This document shows, one piece after another, positions 8,708 to 21,992 of a stretch of DNA of 64,000 bases; within the stretch, counting starts at the first letter, position 1, and the number at the start of each line of letters is the position of its first letter. Below the pieces are notes generated by a model. That model made no database searches, was not told the DNA's origin, and saw only the letters and a list, made by a program, of their open reading frames with translations. The stretch spans positions 186,001 through 250,000 of the forward strand of contig NZ_JAKZFD010000004.1 in NCBI RefSeq assembly GCF_022549225.1. The letters run 5' to 3'. Origin of the DNA: Pelomonas sp. CA6 (GTDB taxonomy: Bacteria; Pseudomonadota; Gammaproteobacteria; Burkholderiales; Burkholderiaceae_C). A program made the position numbers and the translations under genes.

Positions 8708-9837
8708 TGCCCAAACTCCTTGGCCACACGCTCGAAGTAGGCGCGCAGCACGCCGTGGTAGCGCGGGTCCTCCAGCAGGAAGGCGTCGTGCCCGTGCGGC
8801 GCGTCAATCTCCGCGTAGGACACGTCGCGCTTGTTGTCCAGCAGCGCCTTGACGATCTCGCGCGAGCGCGCCGGCGAGAAACGCCAGTCGGTCGTGAAGC
8901 TGGCGACGAGGTAGTTGCAGCGGCTGCTGGCGAAGGTGCGGCTCAGGTCGCCGCCGAACTCGCGGGCCGGGTCGAAGTAGTCCAGCGCGCGCGTGATCAG
9001 CAGATAGGTGTTGGCGTCGAAGTACTCGCTGAACTTGTCGCCCTGGTGGCGCAGATAGCTTTCGATCTGGAACTCGATGTCCTGCGTCGAATAACCCAGT
9101 TCGGCGGCGCGCATCTGGCGGCCGAACTTCTGCTCCATCACGTCGTCGGACAGGTAGGTGATGTGGCCGATCATGCGCGCCACGCGCAGGCCGCGCTTGG
9201 GCAGCACGCCATGCTCGTAGAAGAAGCCGCCGTGGAAGTCGGGGTCGGTGATGATGGCGCGCCGCGCCACCTCGTTGAAGGCGATGTTCTGCGCCGACAG
9301 ATTGGGCGCGGTGGCGATCGCGATGCAGTGGCGCAGCCGCTCCGGATAGCGCAAGGACCAGTCCAGCGCCTGCATGCCGCCCAGCGAACCGCCCAGCACC
9401 GCGGCCAGCTGCGAGATGCCCAGGCGTTCCAGCACGCGCGCCTGTGCGTCCACCCAGTCGTGCACCGTCACCACGGGGAAGTCGGCGCCGTAGACGCGGC
9501 CCGTGGCCGGGTTGTCATGCATGGGGCCGGTGGAGCCGAAGCAGGAGCCGAGGTTGTTGATGCCGATCACGAAGAAGCGGTCGGTGTCCAGCGGCTTGCC
9601 CGGTCCGATCAGGTTGTCCCACCAGCCCTCGCTGCGCGCCTGCCCGGCATAGGTGCCCGCCACGTGGTGGCTGGCGTTGAGCGCATGGCAGACCAGCACC
9701 GCGTTGGATTTGTCGGCATTGAGCTGACCGTAGGTTTCCACCATCAGCCAGTAGTCGCCGATGCTTGCCCCGCTGCGCAGCCGCAGCGGCTCGCTGAACG
9801 CCATGCGCTGTGGCGTCACGTCTCCGACCGAGCCCAT
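8704..9837 (-). CDS. metX: Homoserine O-acyltransferase (MetX)
   Basis: First committed step of methionine synthesis: transfer of an acetyl or succinyl group to homoserine. The 377-residue alpha/beta-hydrolase-fold enzyme shows the nucleophile motif GGSLGG with Ser151, the substrate loop LNASHHVAG (about 53-61) and a late APHGHDAF segment carrying the triad His. Betaproteobacterial MetX enzymes are often succinyltransferases, and I cannot settle acetyl versus succinyl by eye. The ATG at 9837 is chosen because GGAG lies 8 nt upstream and the product begins MGSVG as in relatives; an earlier start at 9888 would fall inside the leader terminator. Operon with metW. Confidence 0.95.
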   Translation of the reverse strand: MGSVGDVTPQRMAFSEPLRLRSGASIGDYWLMVETYGQLNADKSNAVLVCHALNASHHVAGTYAGQARSEGWWDNLIGPGKPLDTDRFFVIGINNLGSCFGSTGPMHDNPATGRVYGADFPVVTVHDWVDAQARVLERLGISQLAAVLGGSLGGMQALDWSLRYPERLRHCIAIATAPNLSAQNIAFNEVARRAIITDPDFHGGFFYEHGVLPKRGLRVARMIGHITYLSDDVMEQKFGRQMRAAELGYSTQDIEFQIESYLRHQGDKFSEYFDANTYLLITRALDYFDPAREFGGDLSRTFASSRCNYLVASFTTDWRFSPARSREIVKALLDNKRDVSYAEIDAPHGHDAFLLEDPRYHGVLRAYFERVAKEFGQ

Positions 9838-9855
9838 TCTTGACACTCCAAAAGC

Positions 9856-9894
9856 AAAAACGCCCGGCGTCGCATCAGAAGCGGACACCGGGCG
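9856..9894 (-). terminator. Intrinsic terminator between the riboswitch and metX
   Basis: On the minus strand CGCCCGG (9894-9888) pairs with CCGGGCG (9867-9861) and is followed at once by TTTTT (9860-9856). It stands about 17 nt after the riboswitch and 19 nt before the metX ATG, with the Shine-Dalgarno just past it. This placement is that of a conditional terminator, so ligand binding could act by premature termination. Confidence 0.8.
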
Positions 9895-9910
9895 ATGCTG
9901 GATCGGGCGT

Positions 9911-9962
9911 CCCTCTTTAGCTGGATTTCTTGAGCGCCCGCAAGCCGGAACAAATCGGCGCT
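9911..9962 (-). promoter_or_regulatory. SAM-II riboswitch aptamer upstream of metX
   Basis: Read on the minus strand, the segment has the landmarks of the SAM-II (metA) riboswitch. A P1 stem is formed by AGCGCC (9962-9957) and GGCGCT (9938-9933). GATTTG starts the loop, CCGGCTTGC follows, and the 3' part has an A-rich stretch and AGCTAAAGAGGG (9922-9911). UUCC in the loop can pair with GGGA at the 3' end as in the SAM-II pseudoknot. The match in spacing and in the GCUAAA-AGGG tail is close. SAM binding should reduce metX-metW expression. A covariance-model search would settle it. Confidence 0.85.
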
Positions 9963-9971
9963 GTGGGGCGC

Positions 9972-9977
9972 ATTGTA
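9972..9977 (-). promoter_or_regulatory. Candidate -10 element for metX
   Basis: TACAAT on the minus strand would place the transcript start near 9965, right at the first base of the riboswitch P1 stem. A good -35 is not obvious. It lies in a perfect 9-bp inverted repeat (9963-9971 with 9978-9986) directly after the sppA stop. Confidence 0.45.
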
Positions 9978-9994
9978 GCGCCCCACGGGGGTCC

Positions 9995-11872
9995 TCAGGG
10001 CATGCCGCAGAGGCAGTGCGCCAGCGCGGGCACGCGGCCCTTGGCGCCGGTCTGGGCCTGCTCGACCAGCCAGCTCATGTCGCCCTGAACGGCCTGGACC
10101 GACTGCGGCAGCACGGGCACGCCGGACTGGCGCAGCGCATCGCGCACCATGGCCTGCACGGACGGCGCCAGCGCGTCGCCAAAGCTGTCGGCCACCTGCT
10201 CCCACTTGCTGCGCTCGGTCTCGACATAGCGGACCTGGGGCTTGTCGCCCAGCTTGGCGCGCTGCGCGGCGGACGCGACCGCGTCCTCCAACCGGCCCAG
10301 CTTGTCCACCAGCCCGCGCTCCAGCGCCTGCTGGCCGGACCACACGCGGCCCTGGCCGACCTGATCCACCTCCTCGACGGTCTTCTTGCGCGCCTGCGCG
10401 ACGCGCGCGGTGAACTCGCCGTAGGTGTGGTTGATCGCACCCTGGATCACCGCTTCCAGCCGCGGGTCCAGCGCGCGGCGCGGGTCCAGCCCGCCGGCCA
10501 GCCAGGTGGTGGTGTAGCCGCCGGTGCGCAGCGACAGCTTGTCCATCAGCTTCTCGGCGGTGGGCAGCACGCCGACCACGCCGATGGAGCCGGTGACGGT
10601 GGAGGCGTCGGCGAAGATCTCGTCGGACGCGGTGGAGATCCAGTAGCCGCCCGAGGCCGCCACGCCGCCCATGGAGACGACGACCGGCTTGCCCGCGCTG
10701 CGCGCCAGCTCCAGCTCGCGCCGCACCAGCTCGGACGCGAAGGCGCTGCCGCCGGGCGAGTTCACACGCAGCACCAGGGCCTTGATCTTGTCGTCCTCAC
10801 GCGCCTGGCGGATCAGCTTGGCGGTGGACTCGCCACCGATCTTGCCGGGCGCGGCCTCGCCGTCGACGATCTCGCCTTCGGCCACGATCACGCCCACGGC
10901 CCCTTCGGAGGATGGCAGCTTGGGCGGGATGCGCGCCAGATAGGCGCCGAGGCGGATCTGACGCAGCTGCTTGTCGTCGAGCGCGCCCTTCTTCTCCAGC
11001 AGCTCCTTGAGCTGGTCGCGGGTCTTCAGGCCGTCGATCAGCTTCTCGTTCAGTGCCAGCTTGCCGGTGTTGCCGTTGACGGCGGCCAGGCGCTGGGGCA
11101 GCTCGTCGATCGCCTGCTTCAGCGCACCGGGCTGCAGCTTGCGGGCCTTCTCGATGCCCTGCTGGAAGCGGCCCCACAGGTCATCCCACAGATAGGCCTC
11201 CGCCTCCAGCGAGGCCTTGGACGGGCCATTGGCCATGTAGGGTTCGGCGAAATTCTTGTAGGTGCCGACCTTGAGCACGTGGGCGGTGACGCCCACGCGG
11301 TCCAGCGCATCCTTGTAGTAGGTGCGATAGCGGCCGAAGCCCTCGATCAGCACCGCGCCCATGGGGTGCAGATAGACCTGGTCGGCCTGCGCGGCGAGAT
11401 AGTAGCTGCGCTGGTCGTAGTTGCTTGCGAAGGCGACGACGGGCTTGCCACCGCTGTCCTTCTTGAAGCGCTGCAGCGCCGCCTCCATCTCGCGCAAGGT
11501 CGCGGGGCTGGCGCTGCCCATGCGGTCCAGGTCCAGCACCAGCTGGGCCAGCTTGTCGTCCTTGGCCGCGCTGTCCAGCACGGCAAGCAGATCACGCAGC
11601 CGGGTCTGGTGGCGCGCGTCGCCGCGCAGCTGCGCCAGGGCCTGGTCGCGCGGCGAGCCGGAGAACTGCTCGACGATGTCGCCCTGCAGGTCCAGCACCA
11701 GCGTGGTCTTGTCCTTCAACGGCTTGGGACCGCGCGTCGCCAGTCCCCACACGATGGCGACGATCAGGGCCAGCAACAGCAGGTTCAGCAGCGCACGGCG
11801 GGTGCCGTCCAGCAGCCACCAGAATTTCTTCAACACCCACCAGATCGGTGAGAACAGGCTCTTCACGGACAC
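9995..11872 (-). CDS. sppA: Signal peptide peptidase SppA, long (67K) type
   Basis: Inner-membrane serine protease that degrades cleaved signal peptides. The 625-residue length and two tandem SppA/S49 domains match the long type. A single N-terminal membrane segment (about 28-46) follows a Trp-rich start. The Ser-Lys dyad is visible: Lys206 in [10 protein letters not shown] from the first half and Ser407 in [10 protein letters not shown] from the second, close to Lys209 and Ser409 of the E. coli enzyme. The start is the GTG at 11872, 6 nt after a GGGGG/AGGGGG Shine-Dalgarno. It is upstream of metX on the same strand but metX has its own leader. Confidence 0.93.
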   Translation of the reverse strand: MSVKSLFSPIWWVLKKFWWLLDGTRRALLNLLLLALIVAIVWGLATRGPKPLKDKTTLVLDLQGDIVEQFSGSPRDQALAQLRGDARHQTRLRDLLAVLDSAAKDDKLAQLVLDLDRMGSASPATLREMEAALQRFKKDSGGKPVVAFASNYDQRSYYLAAQADQVYLHPMGAVLIEGFGRYRTYYKDALDRVGVTAHVLKVGTYKNFAEPYMANGPSKASLEAEAYLWDDLWGRFQQGIEKARKLQPGALKQAIDELPQRLAAVNGNTGKLALNEKLIDGLKTRDQLKELLEKKGALDDKQLRQIRLGAYLARIPPKLPSSEGAVGVIVAEGEIVDGEAAPGKIGGESTAKLIRQAREDDKIKALVLRVNSPGGSAFASELVRRELELARSAGKPVVVSMGGVAASGGYWISTASDEIFADASTVTGSIGVVGVLPTAEKLMDKLSLRTGGYTTTWLAGGLDPRRALDPRLEAVIQGAINHTYGEFTARVAQARKKTVEEVDQVGQGRVWSGQQALERGLVDKLGRLEDAVASAAQRAKLGDKPQVRYVETERSKWEQVADSFGDALAPSVQAMVRDALRQSGVPVLPQSVQAVQGDMSWLVEQAQTGAKGRVPALAHCLCGMP

Positions 11873-12009
11873 TTCATTCCCCCTCAGTGACTCGAAGAGC
11901 GCCGATTGTGCAGCAGCAGGGCCGCGCCGACGAAAGCCAGGCGACCCACTCTTGGGGGTAGGAAAACACGCAGAGCGGGCGCGGCCCCGCCCTCCGGGTT
12001 CGGCCTAGG

Positions 12010-12639
12010 TCAAACCTTGGGCGGCTGGGTATCCTGGAAGCTGGGCCGGGTCATGAGCTTGTCGTAGTGGCGCGCCAGGTTGGGATGGGCCTCGCGCCAG
12101 GCGATGGCCGGGAAGCGGAAGTCCAGGTAACCCAGTGCGCAGCCCAGCGCCACGTCGGCCAGCGTGAAGTGGTTGCCGGAGCACCAGGGCTTCTCGCCCA
12201 GCCCATGGGCCATGGCCTTCAGCGCGGCCTGCAGCTTGTCGGTCTGGCGCTGGATCCATGCCTGGCTACGCTCCAGTTCGCTGCGGCCGGACCAGGTCTG
12301 CTCCAGGCGCGCGGCCAGCGCCGCGTCCAACAGGCCGTCGGCCAGCGCCTCCCAGGTGCGCACCTCACAACGCTCGCGGCCGCGCTCGGGGATCAGCTTG
12401 CCCACCGGGCTGAGCGTGTCCACGTACTCGACGATCACGCGCGAATCGAACACTGCGCCGGTGATCGAGTCCTGTCCCTCCATCACCAGGCAGGGCACCT
12501 TGCCCAGCGGGTTGACCTTGAGGATGGCATCGCTGGCCCAGACGTCCTCCAGCTCGAACTGGTAGTCGAGCTTCTTCTCCGCCATCACGATGCGGACTTT
12601 GCGGACATAAGGGCTGGTGAGGGAACCGATCAGTTTCAT
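12010..12639 (-). CDS. Glutathione S-transferase, YibF-like
   Basis: A 209-residue soluble GST. The N-terminal thioredoxin-like domain begins with GSLTSPYVRK, where Ser9 is the likely glutathione-activating residue, and has a VNPLGKVPCL cis-proline turn (about 43-52). The all-helical C-terminal domain (about 90-200) includes the FTLADVALG N-capping segment. Start and arrangement resemble E. coli YibF. It faces a second GST gene across a 265-bp divergent spacer, in which TAGAAT on the minus strand (12756-12761) is a plausible -10. Physiological substrate unknown. Confidence 0.9.
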   Translation of the reverse strand: MKLIGSLTSPYVRKVRIVMAEKKLDYQFELEDVWASDAILKVNPLGKVPCLVMEGQDSITGAVFDSRVIVEYVDTLSPVGKLIPERGRERCEVRTWEALADGLLDAALAARLEQTWSGRSELERSQAWIQRQTDKLQAALKAMAHGLGEKPWCSGNHFTLADVALGCALGYLDFRFPAIAWREAHPNLARHYDKLMTRPSFQDTQPPKV

Positions 12640-12904
12640 GGGATCTGTAGGGCGAAGCCCGCAGGCCTCTCAGGGAAACGCAGCGCCGCACCGGGTTCTC
12701 TTGCCGAGAAGGCTGTGTGCCGACGGGAACCGTCGCTGGTGACAACTTGAAAATCATTCTAGCCAAGCGTCTGCCGCCCGCCTGTCAGGGCGCCACCACG
12801 CCCTTGCGGGGGTGCTTGTCGGCAGCTCGGGGCTGCGCCACACTCTTGCCGCCCCAGCGCCGCAAAGGACATCCGACCCCGGAGTGCCGCAGCCGCCTAG
12901 ACTC

Positions 12905-13543
12905 ATGGCCATGAGCGACTACCTCCTGCTGGGCACCCGCGGTTCCGGTTCGGCGATCGCCGAGCTGGGTCTGGCGCGCTGCGGCCAGCCCTATCGCGTC
13001 GTGCAGGCCTCGTCCTGGGAAGACCAGTCAGACCGCGAGCTGCTGCGCCAGCTCAATCCGCTGATGCAGATCCCCACGCTGCGCACCCCCGAGGGTCAGG
13101 TCTTGACCGAAAGCGCGGCCATCCTGATGCATCTCGGTCTGCGCCACCCGGACAGCGGGTTGCTGGGCGACACGTCGGCGCAGCGCGACCAGATCCTGCG
13201 CGGGCTGGTCTACATCGCGGCGAACTGCTACAGCGCGATCAGCGTCAGCGATTTCCCCGAACGCTGGACCACGCAGACCGACACGGCCTCGCTGGAGGCA
13301 CTGCGCCAAGGCACGCGTGCCCGGCTGCACCACCACTGGGCGCTGTTCGCCGACCAGTTCCCCGCGCAGCCCTTCCTGAGCGGCGCGCGCGCCGGCGCGC
13401 TGGACTTCATGGCGGTGATCGTGTCGCGCTGGTCCGGCACCCGCCCCTTTCTGAAGGAGCAGCGCCCGGATTTCCATGCGCTGCTGGGCCGCATCGAGGC
13501 CCTGCCCGAGGTGGCCGAGCTGCTGGGCCGCCACTGGCCCTGA
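12905..13543 (+). CDS. Glutathione S-transferase family protein
   Basis: A 212-residue GST-like protein. The N-terminal thioredoxin-like half has the LNPLMQIPTLRTPEGQV turn with the cis-Pro and the Glu-Ser-Ala-Ala glutathione-binding pair (about 40-65). The C-terminal helical half has the ALDFMAVIVSRW segment at the usual N-cap position. The start residues (Gly-Thr-Arg-Gly-Ser-Gly-Ser) lack the typical Ser/Cys-Pro-x-x-Arg motif, so the catalytic residue is uncertain. Two in-frame ATGs (12905 and 12911) are possible; no Shine-Dalgarno favours either. An upstream ATG at 12812 would add residues unlike the family. Divergent from the YibF-like gene, convergent with a GNAT gene. Confidence 0.82.
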   Translation: MAMSDYLLLGTRGSGSAIAELGLARCGQPYRVVQASSWEDQSDRELLRQLNPLMQIPTLRTPEGQVLTESAAILMHLGLRHPDSGLLGDTSAQRDQILRGLVYIAANCYSAISVSDFPERWTTQTDTASLEALRQGTRARLHHHWALFADQFPAQPFLSGARAGALDFMAVIVSRWSGTRPFLKEQRPDFHALLGRIEALPEVAELLGRHWP

Positions 13544-13573
13544 GCACGCGCGAACAGGGTCGGGCGACGCGCC

Positions 13574-14062
13574 TCAGGCCGCGGCGCGCACCTGCGGTAG
13601 CAGCCGACAGTGGGTGTAGCGGGCGTCGCCCTCCACCGCCGCGAAGCCGCAGCGCGACCAGAAGGTGGCCGATTCCGCGCTCTCGCAGTTGACGTGCAGG
13701 CGGTCGAAATGCCCTTGCGCGCTGGCCAGCACCGCGCCGACCAGGCGCCGCGCCAGCCCCCGGCCGCGCCATTGCGGATGCACATAGAAGCGGCGCATGC
13801 GCGCGGTGCCGCGCCGTCCCGGCGCCGGCTCCTGGTTGAGGCCGCCGACGGCCACCACCTGGCCCTGCGCGTCCATCCAGGCCCACAGCGATTCGCCGGG
13901 GCGGTCGTAGCGATTGGCGGCGCTGCGCCACTCGTCCAGCAGACGCCGGACCATGCGCCGGCCCTCGGCCTCGGCCGCCGCGAGCAGCGGCGCCCAGGCC
14001 AGCGTGTCGATCTGGTGCACCCGGATCAGGCGCGGGGCGACGCCATCGGAAACCAAGGCCAT
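13574..14062 (-). CDS. GNAT-family N-acetyltransferase
   Basis: A 162-residue single-domain GNAT. Motif A is clear as RRFYVHPQWRGRGLARRLV (about 89-107), which holds the acetyl-CoA pyrophosphate loop (Arg-Gly-Arg-Gly-Leu-Ala). A motif B-like ESATFWSRCGF segment follows (about 130-140). The substrate (amino acid, antibiotic or protein N-terminus) cannot be told from the sequence. It ends 30 bp from the end of the convergent GST gene; the other GNAT gene of this region is divergent from it, and the two are not close relatives. Confidence 0.85.
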   Translation of the reverse strand: MALVSDGVAPRLIRVHQIDTLAWAPLLAAAEAEGRRMVRRLLDEWRSAANRYDRPGESLWAWMDAQGQVVAVGGLNQEPAPGRRGTARMRRFYVHPQWRGRGLARRLVGAVLASAQGHFDRLHVNCESAESATFWSRCGFAAVEGDARYTHCRLLPQVRAAA

Positions 14063-14206
14063 GCAGGCTGAAGCTCGTGCGGGAAAAAGCGTGCATTAAG
14101 CAGCAAGCCCGCACCGGCGGCATCGGGGAAAGCCCATGGGCGCCGCGCATAACATCGGCACGCCGCCGCACCGGGCGGCGCCCTTGCGCCAGGAGCTCGC
14201 CCCACC

Positions 14207-14749
14207 ATGATTTTGCCCACCGTCACGCTGAGACATGTCCGCGAGGACGACATGCCACAGCTGATCCGCGCCGTCACCGACCCGGCCTGGCGCGGCGCCT
14301 ATTCGCCCACGCGCATGACCAGTCCGCAGCAGCTGTGGGCGCGCTTTCGCGACAACGGCTTCGCGAGCGAGGACGCGGAGCGCCTGCTGGTCTGCGACGA
14401 GCAAGGCCGCGTTGTCGGCGACGTGATGCACTTCAGCGCCCATCGCTATTCCAGCGCGCGCGAGCTGGGCTGGTCGGTCCACGACCCGGCCGACCGCGGC
14501 CGCGGCTATGGCACGGCCGGTGCGCGGGCCCTGGTGGACTATCTGTTCCGCGCGCTGCCGGTCCACCGGCTCTGCTGCAGCCTGGCACCGGACAACCTGG
14601 CCTCGGCGCGCGTCGCGCAGAACGCCGGCTTTCTGTACGAGGGCCGGCTGCGAGGCGTCATCTTCATCGACGGCCGCCATGTCGACGGCGATCTGTACGG
14701 CATGACGCGCGACGACTGGGCGCGGGCGCGGGCGCACGCGCCGGGTTGA
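14207..14749 (+). CDS. GNAT acetyltransferase, RimJ/RimL-like
   Basis: A 180-residue acetyltransferase of the Acetyltransf_3 (RimJ/RimL/MddA) group. The acetyl-CoA loop is DRGRGYGTAGARALVDY (about 97-113), preceded by a beta-4 strand GWSVHDP; NLASARVAQNAGF (about 129-141) is the classical C-terminal motif of the group. An AGGAG sequence lies 11 nt before the ATG. Members acetylate ribosomal-protein N-termini, amino acids or small molecules; no clue to the target exists here. A GC-rich hairpin (14758-14781) follows the stop, between this gene and the convergent deacetylase-caspase gene. Confidence 0.85.
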   Translation: MILPTVTLRHVREDDMPQLIRAVTDPAWRGAYSPTRMTSPQQLWARFRDNGFASEDAERLLVCDEQGRVVGDVMHFSAHRYSSARELGWSVHDPADRGRGYGTAGARALVDYLFRALPVHRLCCSLAPDNLASARVAQNAGFLYEGRLRGVIFIDGRHVDGDLYGMTRDDWARARAHAPG

Positions 14750-14801
14750 GCCAAGCCGCGCGGGCCGGCATCGACCCGCGCGCCCCCCCCCGCCACGCGC
14801 C

Positions 14802-19035
<4,234 letters not shown>

Positions 19036-19057
19036 CGCCACGCGCCCGACCATGAAA

Positions 19058-19080
19058 AACGGCACCGCGAGGTGCCGTTT
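19058..19080 (+). terminator. Terminator after purB
   Basis: AACGGCACC (19058-19066), loop GCGA, GGTGCCGTT (19071-19079) and a short T run form a strong hairpin 22 bp after the purB stop. Confidence 0.75.
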
Positions 19081-19100
19081 CTCGTTGGGGCGCCGCCCAC

Positions 19101-19127
19101 AAAAAAAGGCAGCGCCTCGGCGCTGCC
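19101..19127 (-). terminator. Terminator after the outer-membrane barrel gene
   Basis: A 9-bp stem (GGCAGCGCC at 19108-19116 with GGCGCTGCC at 19119-19127) is followed on the minus strand by seven T residues, the complement of 19101-19107. It lies 46 bp past the stop of the barrel gene. Confidence 0.85.
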
Positions 19128-19172
19128 AACCGTTGCGCCTTGGGGAAAGGCGCGCGGAGGGAGATCGGTCGA

Positions 19173-19715
19173 TCAGAACTGGTAGCTCAGGCCCACGCCC
19201 AGGCGGTCCACGCTCTTGCCCAGGCCGTAGGACGTCGGCAGGTTGTTGTAGCGCGTCAGCTCGGTCCGCAGGGCCAGGTTTTGCGTCAGCGCGTAGTCCA
19301 CGCCCACACCCAGCTTCAGGCCATTGGCGCTGGCATCGCCGGCACCGGTGAAATCACGCTCGTAGTGTGCCACGCCGACACGGCCGTACAAGCCGAAGTC
19401 CTTTCCCAGCGGCGCGCGGGCGATGCCGTCCAGCGAATAGGTCTTGGTCTTGGCTTCGATGGCCGAGCCCTGGACCTTGCCCAGGTCGGTATAGGCGGCT
19501 TCCACGGCCCAGTTCGAGTTGAAGCGGTAGCCGCCGAACACGCCGTAGCTGTCGCTGTTGCGCTTCAACGCGCCGCCGTCCACGGACTGGCGCGCCTTGG
19601 CCAGATCGCCACCGATGTAGAAGCCCTGGTCGGCGGCCATCGCGGCGCCCGATCCGAGGCTCAGGGCAGCGATGGCGGTAGCGGCCCACAGCTTGGTCTT
19701 GTTGGTCTTGGTCAT
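19173..19715 (-). CDS. Small outer-membrane beta-barrel protein (OmpA-like/OmpW-size porin family)
   Basis: A 180-residue secreted protein. A signal peptide (about 1-28, ending Ala-Met-Ala-Ala) precedes an eight-strand-like barrel with alternating strands such as GFYIGGDLAKA, SYGVFGGYRF and LYGRVGVAHY, and it ends in Tyr-Gln-Phe, the terminal aromatic signal for BAM insertion. It fits the outer-membrane beta-barrel domain of OmpA-like and attachment-type proteins. An AAGGAG Shine-Dalgarno lies 6 nt before the ATG. It stands alone with a strong terminator, which suggests high expression. Function beyond envelope structure or adhesion is not evident. Confidence 0.85.
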   Translation of the reverse strand: MTKTNKTKLWAATAIAALSLGSGAAMAADQGFYIGGDLAKARQSVDGGALKRNSDSYGVFGGYRFNSNWAVEAAYTDLGKVQGSAIEAKTKTYSLDGIARAPLGKDFGLYGRVGVAHYERDFTGAGDASANGLKLGVGVDYALTQNLALRTELTRYNNLPTSYGLGKSVDRLGVGLSYQF

Positions 19716-19854
19716 GATGAACTCCTTTCGCGTTGCTTCGCTGCGCCGAACGTCGATGTCGGCATGGGTTCATTGTGGGAAGACCGGCCCTGAAAGTCTG
19801 TGGGCGGACTGCGTGGCTTTTGTGACCGTCGATGACAGCGACTGCGCCCGCGCT

Positions 19855-21201
19855 TTACGCTTCTTGACCCGCGGCGGCGGCGGGCGCCTCCAGCGGCCAG
19901 TGCAGCAGCAGGCGCGCGCCGCCCAACTCGGGGGCCTGCTGCAGGCTGGCTTCGCCGCCGTGGGCGCGCGCGACATGGCGCACGATGGCCAGCCCCAGCC
20001 CGAAGCCGCGGCCGCGCGCGCGGCCGCCCAGCTCCAGGCGCTTGAACGGCGTGAAGGCGGCCTCGCGCCAGCGCTCCGGCACGCCGTCGCCGTCGTCATC
20101 GATCGCGAGGAAGAGCTGGCGCTCGGCGGTCCAGGCATAGAGGCGGATGCGCGAGCGCGCATGGCGGGCCGCGTTGCGCAGCCCATTGCGCAGCGCATAG
20201 GGCAGCAGGGTCTCGTCGTAGGGCAGCTCGGGCGGCAGCTTGAGGTCGGTGCTCAGCGCCTTGCCGGACAGCAGCGGCGTCATCGACGCGGCCTCCTGGG
20301 CCAGCAGCGCGGCCAGGTTGCCCGCCTTGAGCTTGGGCTGCAGCGCGCCCACGTCCAGGCGCGCCACCGTGAGGCTGGCATCGATCAGCTGCTCCAGCTC
20401 GGCGATGTCTTTTTCGCAGGCCTGCACGGCGCGCTCGCGCGCGTCGCGGTCCTCTTCCTCGACCAGCGCGTCCACCGCGAAGCGCAGCCGCGCCAGCGGC
20501 GTGCGCAGCTCGTGCGAGACCGCGCCGGTGAGTTCGCGCTGCGTGGCCAGCGCGGCGGCGAGCCGCTCCAGCATCGCGCGGCTGGCCGCCACGACGGGCG
20601 CGAACAGCCGGCTCTGCAGCGGCGGCAGCTCGGTCTCCAGCCGCCCCGCGCCCAGGCGTTCGGCGGCGCGCTGCAGCGCGCGCAGGTCATGCCACAGCGG
20701 ACGCAGCTGCCACCAGGCCAGCGCGGCGACGGCCAGCGCCAGCACCAGCGCGGCACCCAATTGGGCCGCCAGTTCGCGCGGCAGCTCGCCGCCGCGCTTG
20801 GCGCTCAGCGGCCCCAGCAGCAGCAGCTGTTCGGGCTCGCCGGGCAGCGCGGCGTAAATGCGCCGGTTGATGCCGGTGACCACCATGCCGCCGCGGTCCA
20901 GCAGCTCGCGCTCGCGCAGGCTGAGTCCCGCCTCGGTGGCCGGCACCAGGCGTATCGGATAGTCGAAGGCCTGGTCCAGCTCGCGCACGCGCTCGCGCCG
21001 CGCGCTGGCGTCCAGCGGCGCGAGGTCGCGCGCCAGCATGTCCACGGTGCCGCGCATGAAGTGCCGCACGTAGTCGGTGGTGACCTCGGCGGCGGCGATC
21101 AACACCAGCGCCTCGATCAGCAGCGTCAGCGCCAGCACCGCCAGGCCCAGGCCCAGCGCCATGCGCACCAGCGACGCGCGCAGCGTCAGCACCTTGGTCA
21201 T
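19855..21201 (-). CDS. Sensor histidine kinase, RstB-like
   Basis: A 448-residue inner-membrane kinase paired with the response regulator just upstream. Two membrane segments (about 14-39 and 146-165) flank a short periplasmic domain (about 40-145). HAMP-like and HisKA parts follow, with the phosphorylated His230 in SHELRTPLARL, then an HATPase domain with a GFGLGLAIVRHVARAHGG box. Domain order and size resemble E. coli RstB. The ATG at 21201 is preferred, 8 nt after the regulator stop with a GAGG sequence in front; a TTG at 21213 would overlap that stop. Signal unknown. Confidence 0.88.
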   Translation of the reverse strand: MTKVLTLRASLVRMALGLGLAVLALTLLIEALVLIAAAEVTTDYVRHFMRGTVDMLARDLAPLDASARRERVRELDQAFDYPIRLVPATEAGLSLRERELLDRGGMVVTGINRRIYAALPGEPEQLLLLGPLSAKRGGELPRELAAQLGAALVLALAVAALAWWQLRPLWHDLRALQRAAERLGAGRLETELPPLQSRLFAPVVAASRAMLERLAAALATQRELTGAVSHELRTPLARLRFAVDALVEEEDRDARERAVQACEKDIAELEQLIDASLTVARLDVGALQPKLKAGNLAALLAQEAASMTPLLSGKALSTDLKLPPELPYDETLLPYALRNGLRNAARHARSRIRLYAWTAERQLFLAIDDDGDGVPERWREAAFTPFKRLELGGRARGRGFGLGLAIVRHVARAHGGEASLQQAPELGGARLLLHWPLEAPAAAAGQEA

Positions 21202-21209
21202 GGTCGGCC

Positions 21210-21911
21210 TCAATCCGGCGCGAGCAGATAGCCCTGGCCGCGCACGGTCTTGATGCGGGTCGGCGACTGGGCGTCGTCGCCGATCTTGCGGCGCAGCCGG
21301 GAGATGCGCGCGTCGATCGCGCGGTCCAGCCCGTCGAACTCCAGCCCGCGCAGACCCTGCATGATCTCGTCGCGGCTGACCACCTGGCCGGCGCGCTGTA
21401 CCAGGAACAGCAGCAGCTCGTACTCCGCGGTGGTCAGCGCCACCGGCTCGCCATCGACGCGCAGCTCGCGCGATTGCGGCAACAGGGTCAGGTGACCGAA
21501 TTGCAGCGCCTCCGCCGGCGCACCCGCGGGCGCCAGCGGCTCGCGCCGCAGCAGCGCCTTCACACGCGCCAGCAGCACGCGCGGCGCCACCGGTTTGGTG
21601 ATGTAGTCGTCGGCCCCGCCCTCCAGGCCCAACACCTGGTCGATGTCATCGTCGCGCGCGGTGAGCATCACGATGCGGCCGGCGAAATCGCGCCGCGTGT
21701 CGCGCAGCACGTCGAACCCGTCCTTGCCGGGCAGGTGGCCGTCCAGCAGCACGAGGTCATAGGCCTGCTGGCGCATCAGCGTCTCGCCGTCCAGCCCGTC
21801 GCCGCAGATGCGGACCTCGTAGCCGGCCCGGCGCAGGGCCTCGGCGATCAGCTCGGCGAGTCGTTCGTCGTCTTCGATCAGCAGGATGCGGGCAAGCTGG
21901 GGGGCGTTCAT
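21210..21911 (-). CDS. OmpR/PhoB-family response regulator, RstA-like
   Basis: A 233-residue response regulator. The receiver domain (about 8-120) has the acidic pair Glu14-Asp15-Asp, the phospho-acceptor Asp57 in LLDGHLPG and Lys106 in the ITKPV motif. A winged-helix DNA-binding domain (about 135-233) has the usual LTTAEYELLLFLV and GQGYLL segments. The start at 21911 gives MNAPQLARILLIEDD. It forms an operon with the kinase downstream and is divergent, with an 81-bp spacer, from the transglutaminase/TPR gene, which makes that gene a possible target. Confidence 0.92.
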   Translation of the reverse strand: MNAPQLARILLIEDDERLAELIAEALRRAGYEVRICGDGLDGETLMRQQAYDLVLLDGHLPGKDGFDVLRDTRRDFAGRIVMLTARDDDIDQVLGLEGGADDYITKPVAPRVLLARVKALLRREPLAPAGAPAEALQFGHLTLLPQSRELRVDGEPVALTTAEYELLLFLVQRAGQVVSRDEIMQGLRGLEFDGLDRAIDARISRLRRKIGDDAQSPTRIKTVRGQGYLLAPD

Positions 21912-21992
21912 GTCGCAAGCATAGGACAAGGCCGGACCGGGCCCGACGGACCGCCCGGGATAATCCGTGTACGAACAATCGGGGAGGAACCC

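Noticed and set aside
9963-9986. Perfect 9-bp inverted repeat after the sppA stop, as a possible terminator
   Set aside because: No T run follows on the minus strand, and a TACAAT -10-like element lies in its loop, so promoter use is as likely.
14758-14781. GCGCGGG/CCCGCGC hairpin between convergent genes as a terminator
   Set aside because: No T run on either side; it may act with Rho or not at all.
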